From the NCBI RefSeq assembly GCF_049472135.1, contig NZ_JBMOVV010000002.1:62001-126000 (forward strand): DNA of 64,000 bases, written 5' to 3'. Both the position numbers and the translations under genes were made by a program. The notes under the pieces were generated by a model that was not told the DNA's origin, searched no databases, and saw only the letters and a list, made by a program, of their open reading frames with translations. The DNA comes from Arcobacter_B sp049472135. GTDB taxonomy: Bacteria; Campylobacterota; Campylobacteria; Campylobacterales; Arcobacteraceae. Of this stretch, positions 34,829 to 44,590 are shown piece by piece (position 1 is the first letter of the stretch; each line of letters begins with the position of its first letter).

Positions 34829-35824
34829 CTAGATAAAATCTACACCTTTTTCACCTTCAGCTATTTCACCGATTACATAACCATCAGTGTTTGCTAATAC
34901 AGCGTCTACATTTGCAGGATTTACTACAAGAACCATACCAACACCCATATTAAATGTTCTGTACATTTCTTCTAATTCTACATGCTCAGACATAAATTCA
35001 AAGATTGGTAAAACTTTGATTTTTGATCTATCAACAACAGCTTTTAAGTTATCAGGTAAAACTCTTGGTAAATTCTCAGTAATACCACCACCTGTGATAT
35101 GTGCTAAGGCATTAATATTTTCTTTATTTGCTTTAAACTCTTTTACATAAATTCTAGTTGGCTCTAATAATACATCTTTTAAAGGCTTCCCTTGGAAATC
35201 ATCATCTAAAGACATACCTAATTTTTCTAATAATAGTTTTCTAACTAGCGAGAAACCATTTGAGTGAACACCAGAAGATGGTAATGCAATTAAAGTATCT
35301 CCAGTTTGAATTCTTTCAACTCTGTTTAACTCTTCTTTTTCAGCAATACCTACACAAAAACCAGCTAAATCAAAATCACCTTCTTTGTACATACCTGGCA
35401 TCTCAGCAGTTTCACCACCAACTAAGGCACACTCAGATCTAATACAACCCTCAGCAATACCTTTTACAACATCAGTAGCTTCTTCAACTTCTAATTTTGC
35501 AGTTGCATAATAATCTAAGAAGAATAATGGCTCTCCGAAGTTACATAATAAATCGTTTGTACACATTGCAACTAAATCAATTCCAACTGTATCAAATTTT
35601 TTTGCATCAATTGCTAACTTTAATTTTGTACCAACACCATCAGTTCCTGATAAAATTACTGGTTGTTTATATCCAGTAGGAAGTTCAAATGCACCTGCGA
35701 ATGATCCAATTCCACCTAATACACCAGGAATCATTGTTGATTTAACATATGGTTTAATATTTTCTACAAACTGATTTCCAGCATCAATATCTACACCAGC
35801 ATCTTTGTAACTAACTGTTGCCAT
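34829..35824 (-). CDS. purM: Phosphoribosylformylglycinamidine cyclo-ligase
   Basis: 331 residues. It closes the imidazole ring in purine synthesis (AIR synthetase). Signature parts: Y-K-D-A-G-V-D-I-D-A-G (~5-15), G-T-D-G-V-G-T-K-L (~61), C-T-N-D-L-L-C-N-F (~88), G-G-E-T-A-E-M-P-G (~138) and H-I-T-G-G-G-I-T-E-N-L-P-R (~243). Monocistronic minus unit. Confidence 0.98.
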   Translation of the reverse strand: MATVSYKDAGVDIDAGNQFVENIKPYVKSTMIPGVLGGIGSFAGAFELPTGYKQPVILSGTDGVGTKLKLAIDAKKFDTVGIDLVAMCTNDLLCNFGEPLFFLDYYATAKLEVEEATDVVKGIAEGCIRSECALVGGETAEMPGMYKEGDFDLAGFCVGIAEKEELNRVERIQTGDTLIALPSSGVHSNGFSLVRKLLLEKLGMSLDDDFQGKPLKDVLLEPTRIYVKEFKANKENINALAHITGGGITENLPRVLPDNLKAVVDRSKIKVLPIFEFMSEHVELEEMYRTFNMGVGMVLVVNPANVDAVLANTDGYVIGEIAEGEKGVDFI

Positions 35825-35922
35825 TTTTCACCTTTTTTCTACGAGTTTTCTAATATCTTACTTAGTTTAAAATTTTTTTGGTATTATAACGAAATGTTTA
35901 TAAATATTAAGGATTATATACA

Positions 35923-36468
35923 ATGAATAATATCGCATTTAATGAAATGATGGTACACGTGCCATTATGTACGCATAAAGAAGCTTCAAATGTATTAATT
36001 ATCGGTAGTGCAGACGAAGAATTAAAAGAGCAGGCAGCTAAACATAATAAAACTTCAAATATTGAATTTGGAGATAAATCACTTTTAACATCTAAAAATG
36101 AAAAAGATATTGATGTAATTATTTTAACAGATGTTGAAGTAGATGAACTATTATTAGCAAATATTGAAAGAGTTTTAAAAGATGATGGTTTAATCACTTT
36201 TGCAACTGAATCTTTCTCTAAAAATGAAGAAAAATTAAAAGCTGATTTAACATTAGTTGGTGAGAAGTTCTGGATTGCTATGCCATTTAGATTTGGACAC
36301 CAAACATCTATTTTAGCTTCAAAAAGATACCACCCAACTGCTGATGTTGTATTACAAAGATCTGATTTATTAGATGATTTACAATACTACTCAACTGAAA
36401 TCCACAGTGCAGTTTTTGTATTCCCAAAAGCCGAGCATGTGGCACTTACAGGTATCGCTAAAAGATAA
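35923..36468 (+). CDS. Short SpeE-like (spermidine synthase-related) protein
   Basis: 181 residues. It resembles the Helicobacter-type SpeE over its Rossmann part: N-E-M-M-V-H-V-P-L-C-T-H-K-E, V-L-I-I-G-S-A-D-E-E-L, and the end A-M-P-F-R-F ... Y-Y-S-T-E-I-H-S-A-V-F-V-F-P-K. The usual N-terminal beta-strand domain (~70-80 residues) is missing, and the G-G-G-D-G motif is changed to G-S-A-D-E. It may therefore be a reduced or altered enzyme. No in-frame longer start is suggested. Monocistronic or with coaE (50-base gap). Confidence 0.75.
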   Translation: MNNIAFNEMMVHVPLCTHKEASNVLIIGSADEELKEQAAKHNKTSNIEFGDKSLLTSKNEKDIDVIILTDVEVDELLLANIERVLKDDGLITFATESFSKNEEKLKADLTLVGEKFWIAMPFRFGHQTSILASKRYHPTADVVLQRSDLLDDLQYYSTEIHSAVFVFPKAEHVALTGIAKR

Positions 36469-36518
36469 AATCTTACATTAAATTTTAAATAAATCATTAT
36501 TATTGTAGAATCTCTTCT

Positions 36519-37112
36519 ATGAATAGTGATTTATTTAAAAATGCAATAGCCTTAACAGGCGGAATTTCTACAGGAAAAAGTACAGTTTGTAACCTTTTTA
36601 AACTACATGGTTTTCTAATTATTGATGCGGATAAAATTGCACATAAACTATTAGATGAAAATAGTGCAAAGATTTCAGAGATGTTTGGAAGTCAGTATGT
36701 AGATAAAGATGGAAAAGTAATTAGAAAAGAGCTAGGTAAAATCATCTTCTCAAATGAAGAGAATAAACTAAGACTTGAAGCACTTTTACACCCACTTATC
36801 AAAGAAGAGATTATAAAACAATCAAGACTTTTTGAGAGTCAAAATAAACCATACTTTATTGATATCCCTCTATTTTTTGAGAAGATGCATTATCCAATCC
36901 CAAGATCTTTAGTTGTTTATACTCCAAGAGATATACAAATTCAAAGATTAATGAAAAGAGATAATATCAATGAAGAAGAAGCAATCTTAAAAATTTCAAA
37001 TCAATGGGATATTGAAAAGAAAAAAGATTTAGCCCATATGGTAATAGATAACTCAAAAGATTTAAAAAACTTACAAAATGAAGTTGAAAGAATTATGGAG
37101 GAGATAATATGA
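36519..37112 (+). CDS. coaE: Dephospho-CoA kinase
   Basis: 197 residues. It adds the last phosphate of coenzyme A. The P-loop is G-G-I-S-T-G-K-S-T (~14-22). I-D-A-D-K-I-A-H-K-L (~37) and F-I-D-I-P-L-F-F-E (~110) are typical. First of a four-gene operon; overlaps dapF by 4 bases. Confidence 0.96.
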   Translation: MNSDLFKNAIALTGGISTGKSTVCNLFKLHGFLIIDADKIAHKLLDENSAKISEMFGSQYVDKDGKVIRKELGKIIFSNEENKLRLEALLHPLIKEEIIKQSRLFESQNKPYFIDIPLFFEKMHYPIPRSLVVYTPRDIQIQRLMKRDNINEEEAILKISNQWDIEKKKDLAHMVIDNSKDLKNLQNEVERIMEEII

Positions 37113-37849
37113 CATATGCAAAATATAGTGCAAGTGGAAATGACTTTGTAATTTTTCACACATTTATAGAAAAAGATTACTCACAAGAAGCAATAAAATA
37201 TTGCAATAGAAATGAAGGAATTGGTGCAGATGGCTTTGTAGCACTTGTTCCAAGTAATGAAGCTGATTTTAAATGGCTTTTTTATAATAGCGATGGTAGC
37301 CATGCTGCTATGTGTGGAAATGCTACTAGAGCAGTTGCTCACTATGCTTATAATAATGGTTTAGCACCATCATCAATGAAGTTTTTAACTGATGCTGGTT
37401 TAATTGAATCAAATGTAGAAGAAAATATAGTTGAAACACAAATGACAAAACCAATAGTAATAAAAGAGCCTTTTGAACAAGAAGGTCTTACTTGGTATTT
37501 AATTGATACAGGTGTTCCTCATTTAGTAACTTTAGTTGATGATTTAGAGAGTTATGACCATGACTTATGTGCAAAAATGAGATATGAACACAATGCAAAT
37601 GTAAACTTTGCAAAAGTTCAAGAAGATGGAACTTTAAAAGTAAGAACTTATGAAAGAGGTGTTGAAGGTGAAACACTTGCTTGTGGTACAGGAATGGTTG
37701 CATGTTTTTTAAGAGCAAATGATCTAGGACTTGTTGATAAAAAAGCTTTTGTTTATCCAAAAAGTAATGAAGAACTTACAATCTCTAAAATAGATGACAA
37801 AATCTATTTTAAAGGTGCTGTAAAGAAAGTATTTACAACGACAGTTTAA
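37109..37849 (+). CDS. dapF: Diaminopimelate epimerase
   Basis: 246 residues, slightly short. It converts LL- to meso-diaminopimelate for lysine and peptidoglycan. The two active Cys are in A-M-C-G-N-A-T-R (~70) and L-A-C-G-T-G-M-V-A (~192), with N-D-F near the start. Overlaps coaE; the Bax-like gene begins 3 bases later, so lysine/wall precursors and wall hydrolase are linked. Confidence 0.97.
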   Translation: MTYAKYSASGNDFVIFHTFIEKDYSQEAIKYCNRNEGIGADGFVALVPSNEADFKWLFYNSDGSHAAMCGNATRAVAHYAYNNGLAPSSMKFLTDAGLIESNVEENIVETQMTKPIVIKEPFEQEGLTWYLIDTGVPHLVTLVDDLESYDHDLCAKMRYEHNANVNFAKVQEDGTLKVRTYERGVEGETLACGTGMVACFLRANDLGLVDKKAFVYPKSNEELTISKIDDKIYFKGAVKKVFTTTV

Positions 37850-37852
37850 TAT

Positions 37853-38602
37853 ATGAAAAAATCTATTTTTAAAAAACTACTAATTACTGTTGGTTTGGCA
37901 GCCACCACTTCTTTAAGTGGTGCTTTGCCAAAAGAGTATTATGACATATCTACAACGAAAGAATCAAAGAAATACTTCTTTGAATACTTTTATAATCTAA
38001 TTGAAAAAGAAAATATTAAAATCTTACAAGAAAGAGAGTTTGTAAAAAACTATCTTAACTCTAATATTTTAAATATTAACTACTCATCTGCCTCATTTAA
38101 AAAGCTTTTAGAAATAAAAAGAAAATATAGAATAAAAAGTCTATTTAGTAAAGAAAAATATCTTAGAAAAATAGATATTGTACCTCCTTCAATGGCATTA
38201 GCACAAGCCGCAGTTGAAAGTGGTTGGGGAAGAAGTAGATTTATAAAAGAGGCAAATAATGTATTTGGTCACTGGACTTACAATCCTAAAATTGGAATGA
38301 TGCCTCTTCAAAGAGATGAAGGTGCAAGACATTTTATTAGAGTTTTTAAGACAGTTCAAGACTCAATTAGTGCATATATGTTAAATCTAAATAGAAATAG
38401 AGCTTATAAATTATTTCAAGATAAAAGATATGAGCAAAGAGAAAAAGGTATGATTCCTCAAGGAATGGAACTATCTCAAACTATGCTTAACTATTCTGGT
38501 ATTGGGCATAATTATTTAGAAATTTTAAATGATGTTATAAACAAAAACAATTTAATAAATTACGATAAAAAATTTTATACTAAAATAAAGGAAGAAAAAT
38601 GA
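37853..38602 (+). CDS. Bax-like glucosaminidase-domain protein
   Basis: 249 residues. A Sec signal peptide (~1-25) precedes a helical stretch, then the glucosaminidase (LYZ2/FlgJ-like) domain ~105-235: P-P-S-M-A-L-A-Q-A-A-V-E-S-G-W-G-R-S-R-F, where Glu is the catalytic residue, and N-N-V-F-G-H-W. It likely cuts peptidoglycan glycan strands in the periplasm. Its stop overlaps the purT start by 4 bases. Confidence 0.9.
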   Translation: MKKSIFKKLLITVGLAATTSLSGALPKEYYDISTTKESKKYFFEYFYNLIEKENIKILQEREFVKNYLNSNILNINYSSASFKKLLEIKRKYRIKSLFSKEKYLRKIDIVPPSMALAQAAVESGWGRSRFIKEANNVFGHWTYNPKIGMMPLQRDEGARHFIRVFKTVQDSISAYMLNLNRNRAYKLFQDKRYEQREKGMIPQGMELSQTMLNYSGIGHNYLEILNDVINKNNLINYDKKFYTKIKEEK

Positions 38603-39768
38603 TATTTACAGCACCTCTAAAGTCTGATTCTATAAAAATCATGTTATTAGGAAGTGGAGAATTAGGGAAAGAAGTTGTTATTGAAGCACAAAGATTAGGG
38701 ATTGAGACAATAGCAGTTGACTCATATAACAATGCTCCTGCACAACTTGTTGCAAATAAAGCTTATACAATAAATATGAAAAACAAAAATGAAGTTTTAG
38801 ATATTATCAGAAGAGAAAGACCTGATTATATTTTACCTGAGGTTGAAGCTTTAAGTATTGAAGCACTTTTTGAAGCAGAAAAAGAAGGTTTTAATGTAAT
38901 TCCAAATGCTGATGCAGTTAACAAAACAATGAATAGAAAAAACATTAGAGAGTTTGCAGCAGTAGAATTAGGACTTCCAACTTCAAAATATGAGTTTGTA
39001 ACAACTTTAGATGGATTAAAAGAGGCTGCTGTTAAAATTGGTTTCCCTTGTGTAATCAAACCAGTAATGTCTTCATCTGGTCATGGGCAAAGTATAGCAA
39101 AGTCTATTGATGATATTGAAAACTCTTGGGAATTAGCAAAAGAAGCTAGAGGTGATGCTAGTGAGTTAATTGTTGAAGAGTTTATCACTTTTGATTATGA
39201 AATCACTTTATTAACTGCTAGAAATGAGAATCAAACAGTATTTTGTGAACCAATAGGTCATATTCAACAAGATGGTGACTACATTTTCTCATGGCAACCA
39301 ATGAATATGAGTGAAGCTGCAAAAGAGAAATCAAAAGAAGTTGCTAAGAAAATCACTGATGGTTTAGGTGGTAGAGGTATTTTTGGTGTTGAACTTTTTG
39401 TAAAAGGTGACGAAGTTTACTTCTCAGAAGTAAGTCCAAGACCACACGACACAGGAATGGTTACTATGATTACTCAAAGTGCTAGTGAATTTGCACTTCA
39501 TGTAAGAGCTGTTTTAGGGCTACCTTTAGATTATATTGATTATGGAGCAGGAGCTAGTGCTGCTTATAAAGCAAAAGGTGATAGCTTTAATCCTAAAATT
39601 GATATTTTTGATGCATCATTTACTAAAGAATCACTTATTAGAGTATTTGGAAAACCTCAATCACATGAGGGAAGAAGAATGGCAGTTGCTTTAACTTTTG
39701 ATAAAGACTCTTCAGATAAAGCTTTACAAAAAGCAAAAGAAATTATTGGAAACTTCCACGATAACTAA
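38599..39768 (+). CDS. purT: Formate-dependent phosphoribosylglycinamide formyltransferase
   Basis: 389 residues. An ATP-grasp enzyme that formylates GAR using formate instead of formyl-folate. N-terminal G-S-G-E-L-G-K-E, the ATP-grasp P-C-V-I-K-P-V-M-S-S-S-G-H-G-Q-S loop (~150-165), and S-E-V-S-P-R-P-H-D-T-G-M-V-T (~280). Last gene of coaE-dapF-Bax-purT; ends in a shared terminator. Confidence 0.97.
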   Translation: MIFTAPLKSDSIKIMLLGSGELGKEVVIEAQRLGIETIAVDSYNNAPAQLVANKAYTINMKNKNEVLDIIRRERPDYILPEVEALSIEALFEAEKEGFNVIPNADAVNKTMNRKNIREFAAVELGLPTSKYEFVTTLDGLKEAAVKIGFPCVIKPVMSSSGHGQSIAKSIDDIENSWELAKEARGDASELIVEEFITFDYEITLLTARNENQTVFCEPIGHIQQDGDYIFSWQPMNMSEAAKEKSKEVAKKITDGLGGRGIFGVELFVKGDEVYFSEVSPRPHDTGMVTMITQSASEFALHVRAVLGLPLDYIDYGAGASAAYKAKGDSFNPKIDIFDASFTKESLIRVFGKPQSHEGRRMAVALTFDKDSSDKALQKAKEIIGNFHDN

Positions 39769-39788
39769 AAGCTTAGGCTTTTAGTTAT
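39761..39788. terminator. Bidirectional terminator between purT and the pilus-like operon
   Basis: ATAACTAAAAGC (39761-39772) pairs with GCTTTTAGTTAT (39777-39788), loop TTAG. Both convergent stop codons fall within the stem. Confidence 0.8.
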
Positions 39789-40873
39789 TTGATTTTTAAA
39801 TCTAAAATATACTGCATTCCACCTTTTTCATCTACAGTTGAAATATCAACAGTACCACCTATCATTCTAGCAAGATTTCTAGCTTCTACAATATAACTAT
39901 TAGTTGACCCTGCTGAGCCTAGATACATCAAATGTATATTTTTCTCTTCAAAACCATTGTTTTTTACAACTAATTGAATACTATTTTTAGTTTGAATAAC
40001 TTTCAGCTCAATTAATTTAGAAATTTTTCCTCTTTTTAACTCTTTTTTTATAAGGTCAAGACATGATTGTTCAATAAAATTAACAATGATATTTTCTAAA
40101 TAAGCTACACTTAAATCAACACTTTTTTTAAGTTTTTTTACTTGGTTTTCATACTCTAAAGAGATTTTATATCTAACATTGTCATAGACATAATTATCTA
40201 TTCTCCTTTTTATTATTTCAACAGGTCCATCAAAATCCAATAAAGATTTAGTCTCTTTTTCAAAACTATCAAAGTTATCTAATGTCTCTTCAAATCTCTT
40301 AAGTTCTTCATACTCCAAACTATAGCTATCAATTAGTTCGAATATAAACCTACTATTAATTAAATCATCCATTCCTAACTTATTTAGATGCTTATTTAAA
40401 GGTGTAGTATCAAACATAGAGATAAAGTACTTTAATGTATATATCTTATTTTTAAATGTAGTTAATGTATTTATACTTTCTATTAATTCATGTTTTTGTA
40501 CTTTTGGCAAATCCATTAAATCTAAATCCATTATAAATAGTTCATGAAAACTCGCATCATCATAAATAAGATTTTTATCTAATTGAATATCTTTAAAACC
40601 ATTTTGATTTAACTGATCAACAATTGTATCTCTAAGCTCTTCTAATACCTCTGATAAATACTCTTTTATTCTATGGATATGATTTAAAATAGAAGCGTGA
40701 GCTTCATTATAAAAATCTCTATTAAGTTTTGTTTTACCACTACTTTCTGTAGTAAACATATTATCAAATACAAATAAAGAAGTGTACTGGGGTTTTATTT
40801 TTTCTAGTTCTTCTTTTATATTTATAATGGATGTTTTTATAGCAAGTTCCATTTCTTTAACTTGATTATTCAA
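39785..40873 (-). CDS. Coiled-coil protein with degenerate GHKL ATPase-like C-terminus
   Basis: 362 residues, last gene of the pilus-like operon. Residues 1-250 are helical with long charged stretches. The last ~95 residues look like an HATPase fold: a helix where the N-box would be, V-V-K-N-N-G-F-E in place of D-x-G-x-G, and G-G-T-V-D-I-S-T near the end as in histidine kinases. ATP-binding residues seem lost and there is no H-box, so it is probably not an active kinase. It might be a cytoplasmic regulator of the ATPase. Family uncertain. Confidence 0.6.
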   Translation of the reverse strand: MNNQVKEMELAIKTSIINIKEELEKIKPQYTSLFVFDNMFTTESSGKTKLNRDFYNEAHASILNHIHRIKEYLSEVLEELRDTIVDQLNQNGFKDIQLDKNLIYDDASFHELFIMDLDLMDLPKVQKHELIESINTLTTFKNKIYTLKYFISMFDTTPLNKHLNKLGMDDLINSRFIFELIDSYSLEYEELKRFEETLDNFDSFEKETKSLLDFDGPVEIIKRRIDNYVYDNVRYKISLEYENQVKKLKKSVDLSVAYLENIIVNFIEQSCLDLIKKELKRGKISKLIELKVIQTKNSIQLVVKNNGFEEKNIHLMYLGSAGSTNSYIVEARNLARMIGGTVDISTVDEKGGMQYILDLKIK

Positions 40874-40885
40874 AATATTAACCTT

Positions 40886-41872
40886 TTATAAACACTCATT
40901 ATTTGAAGAAACAAATTTATTTACTAAAATTATCCAGTTACTCTCATTTTCAACCAGCATAACATCTCCAGATTTCTTCTTATAAATAGTATTTATTTGT
41001 GCCCATTCACCTTTTTTAGACTTAATAGTAAACTCATCACCTTTTTTTAAAACTCTTAAAATAACTGCATCATCAAAAGTATCATTTCTTACATTTAAGC
41101 TACTAACTTCAACTTTATATAAACACTCATTTATATTTTTAATACTCTTTTTTACCACTGTTGCCTTTTGAAATATTTCAACTATTTCATTCTCTTTTTT
41201 ACTACTTACTTCTTCTACTTTAACAGGTCTTTTCTTTACAGGTGGCTCTTTTTTTTCTTCTTTTTTTAAATCACTAACAGAAATACCATAATTACTTAAT
41301 ACAATATAGTAACCAAACTCTTCATCAAGTTTTTTATATAATTTTACTGTTTTAGTTTGAGTATTTATATCAACTATCTTATGAGTTAAAATATCATCAC
41401 CCTCTTTATATCTACCTTCTATATTTAAACTTTGTTCTTTATTTGTATTTTCAGTCTCTTTATCAAGCTTTAAAACAACAAAATCTTTTCCATTAAAAGA
41501 GTACATACTTTTTATTCTTATATCTTTTAAATTTTTAGTTCTTGTAAAATCTGTTGTAAGTCTTGCTATTTCATTTTCATGTTTAAAAACATTTTTCGCA
41601 TAATCTTCAGTAGATTGTATAACTTGATTTGCACCACTACTATTAGGTAAAGAACCTGGAACTTGTGTAATTACTCTTTGTTTTTGCTTTTGTTGTATAT
41701 TTGAAATTTGCTCTTCTAAATAATCTTTTTCTAATCCTGTAATAGCATTAAAAAACTCTTTTGATTGCTTATCTAATACATCAAGTTTATCCATATCATC
41801 CATACTTTTTTCTTGTGCATATAAACTATTTAAAGCCAATGCAACTAAAGCAATCATTACAATTTTCTTCAT
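40886..41872 (-). CDS. Periplasmic PilP/GspC-like protein with SH3 domain
   Basis: About 328 residues from the ATG at 41872, chosen since AAGGAT lies 5-6 bases upstream and the product then starts with a signal peptide (MKKIVMIALVALALNSLYA). A longer frame to 41923 would overlap the upstream gene. The middle (~100-195) has Y-K-E-G-D-D-I-L-T-H-K-I-V-D-I-N, like the PilP/GspC homology region that contacts the secretin. The C-terminal ~65 residues are SH3-like (S-S-L-N-V-R-N-D-T). Role as clamp between inner membrane parts and secretin is inference. Confidence 0.6.
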   Translation of the reverse strand: MKKIVMIALVALALNSLYAQEKSMDDMDKLDVLDKQSKEFFNAITGLEKDYLEEQISNIQQKQKQRVITQVPGSLPNSSGANQVIQSTEDYAKNVFKHENEIARLTTDFTRTKNLKDIRIKSMYSFNGKDFVVLKLDKETENTNKEQSLNIEGRYKEGDDILTHKIVDINTQTKTVKLYKKLDEEFGYYIVLSNYGISVSDLKKEEKKEPPVKKRPVKVEEVSSKKENEIVEIFQKATVVKKSIKNINECLYKVEVSSLNVRNDTFDDAVILRVLKKGDEFTIKSKKGEWAQINTIYKKKSGDVMLVENESNWIILVNKFVSSNNECL

Positions 41873-41891
41873 TTTTATCCTTTTCAAACTT

Positions 41892-44099
41892 CTACTTAAA
41901 CTCAAACTCATAATTAAACCCACCTATATATGTAGGATACTTCATAAAAAAAGCTCCTGTTTTACCAGCACTTGTTGTTGTACTCCAATCACTACCTGAT
42001 GTCATATTTGTCAAATATCCATCATATCCACCCTCAGCTACCATATAATCTTTTTCTAAATCATATAGGTTAGTATTAAAAATAGGTAACATAAAAGTAT
42101 TCCCTGTGTAGCCAGTATTATTATTCCCATTTCTATAGTAAGACATAATCCCCCAACAATACATTTGATTGTAAATATCTATTCCACACATACCATTATC
42201 ATCTTCGATAACTTTAATCTTCTTCCATTTTATTTTAGCAATTGCTGCTTTAAAGAAATCATCATTTTCATTTAAAGCTGTAAAATAATCACCTTTTAAT
42301 TCATTTTTTGAATTTACCCAAACAATTCCACTATTTTCTTGTAAAGACCCAGAAAGCAGTCTACTTGAAATATCTACATCTAAAAGTTCAGAATCATCAT
42401 TTGAATCATAGCTAGAATATGAGCTAATTATACTATTTACTGATGTCACAGTAGGAGTATAACCCCATGCTTGATGTATTTTATAATATTGATTATTTTC
42501 ACCAAGCGCTACAATTGAATGTAAACCACCTTTTATCTTTTTTAAAGATATTGGTGTATTTACTTTTGTTGGAACACATAAGTTAACTGAAACATTTGAA
42601 CTTCCGTTATATACACTTTGTGAACAACTACTATTATAGTATGTATCTAATCCCCAAAGATAAAGTTCTCCCTCATTTGATAAAGCAGCTGTTTTTCTAT
42701 ATCCAATAGTTAAAGTATATGTAATATCTTTAAAGTACTCTCTTACTCCATTATCATATACAACTAACTCTGTAGGATTACCATAGTTATTATATTTTGT
42801 AAAATTACTAGAACTTGTTCCTGAGAAACCAGCATAATCATATCCCCATCTAAAGAGCTGACCATTCTTTAAATTACCTTCACTATCAGTAGTCGCATTT
42901 GCTAAAATAAGCCATATCTGATTGTTTGCGAAAATTTTATTTGCTTTTCTATCACTTGAACCATTAAAATACAGACCTCTGTATAGCTTTTCTCCTTCAT
43001 CTGAAGTATCTAAGTTTGTATAAGTACTTGAAGTATCATTAGCTTCTTTTCCTCCACAATAAAGCTCACCTTTATTGCTAACTCCACAAGTACCATGATA
43101 AACTGTACTAAAAAAATCTACAAACTTTGGTCTTATTGAAGAAGAATAATATTCTTTACTATTAACTAAAGAGTCTTCATAATTTTTTGCTTTCATTCTA
43201 ACTAAAGTGTTTATTACAGGGAATCTATTACTTGTATTTAAACTTCCATTCTCTTTATAATAATTAGGCTCATCTATACCCGTAATATTATTAGCATTAT
43301 TTCCCCAAGTATAAATATCTCCATTTACAAGCATTCCTCCAGCTCTTCTTGTAAACTGAATAACTGCTTTTCCTATATCCCTATCATCTTCTCCAACTTT
43401 AGCATAACCTATATCTTCACCTAGATTTACATACTCACCTACACTATTAGCCCCTAGATATAGTGTTTCTTGACCAGCAAAAAGAACTTCTTTACCTAAA
43501 CTTTTAAAGAAGTTCTTATAAGGGTTAGTTCCTGGTTCACCTAAACTATTATCTGCAATAAGTTTATTTTCTGTAATTGAAAACTTATATTTCCTACTTG
43601 CATCATACCAATGAAGAACACCTTGTGGGTCTAAATAATACTTGTTTGAAGGTGTTGTATCTGTTGTTGTAATGTCATCTTTGTATTTGAACTTATACTT
43701 TTCATCAGCACTTAAAACAATCTCTACCTCATCATTTTCATAACTAATTGGTGCTTTAGTATATTTTCTATTTACATTAGAATAATAGTAATCATATAAG
43801 TTAGTTTTATCTTTTATATCATCTGGTATTCTTGTAGTTATTATATGAGTTAAAGGATCAATACTAATTCCTACATTAAAAAGATTATATGGATTATAGC
43901 CTTCTGCTAAATAACCTTTATCTATTAAGTTTAAAAGTGTTGAACCATTGGCATTTTTTGAGATATACTCTTTATAAGCTTTTGCTATTTCTTCTTCTTT
44001 TTCAACCAATCTTTTTACTTTAGCAAAACTAATAGTATCTATATATGTTGAAGCATTTAAAGAAACAATAGTAAAAAAGATTATAAATAGTTTTTTCAC
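41892..44099 (-). CDS. RCC1-repeat beta-propeller protein with pilin-like N-terminal module
   Basis: 735 residues. Sec signal peptide (~1-17), then the shared module E-K-E-E-E-I-A-K-A-Y-K-E-Y-I (~33-46) found in three other proteins of this operon. From about 240 onwards there are RCC1-like units (N-G-D-I-Y-T-W-G-N-N, G-E-L-Y-C-G-G, G-Q-L-F-R-W-G, G-E-L-Y-L-W-G, Q-M-Y-C-W-G), five or more, usually a seven-bladed propeller, with several Cys that may pair. It ends P-T-Y-I-G-G-F-N-Y-E-F-E-F-K, nearly the same as the 945-residue protein. A tip adhesin comparable in role to PilY1 is proposed. Overlaps the GspM-like gene by 4 bases. Confidence 0.72.
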   Translation of the reverse strand: MKKLFIIFFTIVSLNASTYIDTISFAKVKRLVEKEEEIAKAYKEYISKNANGSTLLNLIDKGYLAEGYNPYNLFNVGISIDPLTHIITTRIPDDIKDKTNLYDYYYSNVNRKYTKAPISYENDEVEIVLSADEKYKFKYKDDITTTDTTPSNKYYLDPQGVLHWYDASRKYKFSITENKLIADNSLGEPGTNPYKNFFKSLGKEVLFAGQETLYLGANSVGEYVNLGEDIGYAKVGEDDRDIGKAVIQFTRRAGGMLVNGDIYTWGNNANNITGIDEPNYYKENGSLNTSNRFPVINTLVRMKAKNYEDSLVNSKEYYSSSIRPKFVDFFSTVYHGTCGVSNKGELYCGGKEANDTSSTYTNLDTSDEGEKLYRGLYFNGSSDRKANKIFANNQIWLILANATTDSEGNLKNGQLFRWGYDYAGFSGTSSSNFTKYNNYGNPTELVVYDNGVREYFKDITYTLTIGYRKTAALSNEGELYLWGLDTYYNSSCSQSVYNGSSNVSVNLCVPTKVNTPISLKKIKGGLHSIVALGENNQYYKIHQAWGYTPTVTSVNSIISSYSSYDSNDDSELLDVDISSRLLSGSLQENSGIVWVNSKNELKGDYFTALNENDDFFKAAIAKIKWKKIKVIEDDNGMCGIDIYNQMYCWGIMSYYRNGNNNTGYTGNTFMLPIFNTNLYDLEKDYMVAEGGYDGYLTNMTSGSDWSTTTSAGKTGAFFMKYPTYIGGFNYEFEFK

Positions 44100-44590
44100 T
44101 TCTTCTGTACCTTTGGTTTTGAAATATAATCTACAAAATATAAAGTTTCATTTGTATCACTTTTCCTAATTTCACCTAAATAAGATAAAATACCTTCGCC
44201 TGCTACAACTCCCTTTGGACTACTTGCAGTTAATTGAGCAATAATTACATGTCTATCCACACACATTTGTTTTGCATCTAAATACTTTAAAGTATAATCA
44301 AAGACTGACATTCTTTTAAATATCTCACTAACTCTTGTTTTTATCTCATCTTTAGATATATAACTATCTTTTACATTTTGAGTTTCTTGTTTAACTCTCT
44401 TTACTTCTAATTTTAATTGTGAATACTCAATTTTTTTAGTTTCTAAATCTTTTGCTAAATACTCTTTTTTCTTTTGTGTTTGGTAATAAGTTGCAGCTTT
44501 TAAAACAGTAAATCCCAATACATAAAGAAACAATAATAAAATAGCTACTTTTGAAAATGCTGTTAATCTATTTTTATTGATACTTATCAT
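44096..44590 (-). CDS. PilO/GspM-like inner membrane protein
   Basis: 164 residues. One membrane helix (~14-33) with a short cytoplasmic tail, a coiled coil (~38-75) and a small periplasmic domain, the plan of PilO/GspM. Sequence similarity is too weak to name it by motif; position between GspL-like and RCC1 genes supports it. Overlaps both neighbours by 4 bases. Confidence 0.55.
   Translation of the reverse strand: MISINKNRLTAFSKVAILLLFLYVLGFTVLKAATYYQTQKKKEYLAKDLETKKIEYSQLKLEVKRVKQETQNVKDSYISKDEIKTRVSEIFKRMSVFDYTLKYLDAKQMCVDRHVIIAQLTASSPKGVVAGEGILSYLGEIRKSDTNETLYFVDYISKPKVQKK

Noticed and set aside
41873..41923. Longer N-terminus of the PilP/GspC-like gene
   Set aside because: The extra 17 residues overlap the upstream gene, while the ATG at 41872 has AAGGAT upstream and begins a signal peptide.
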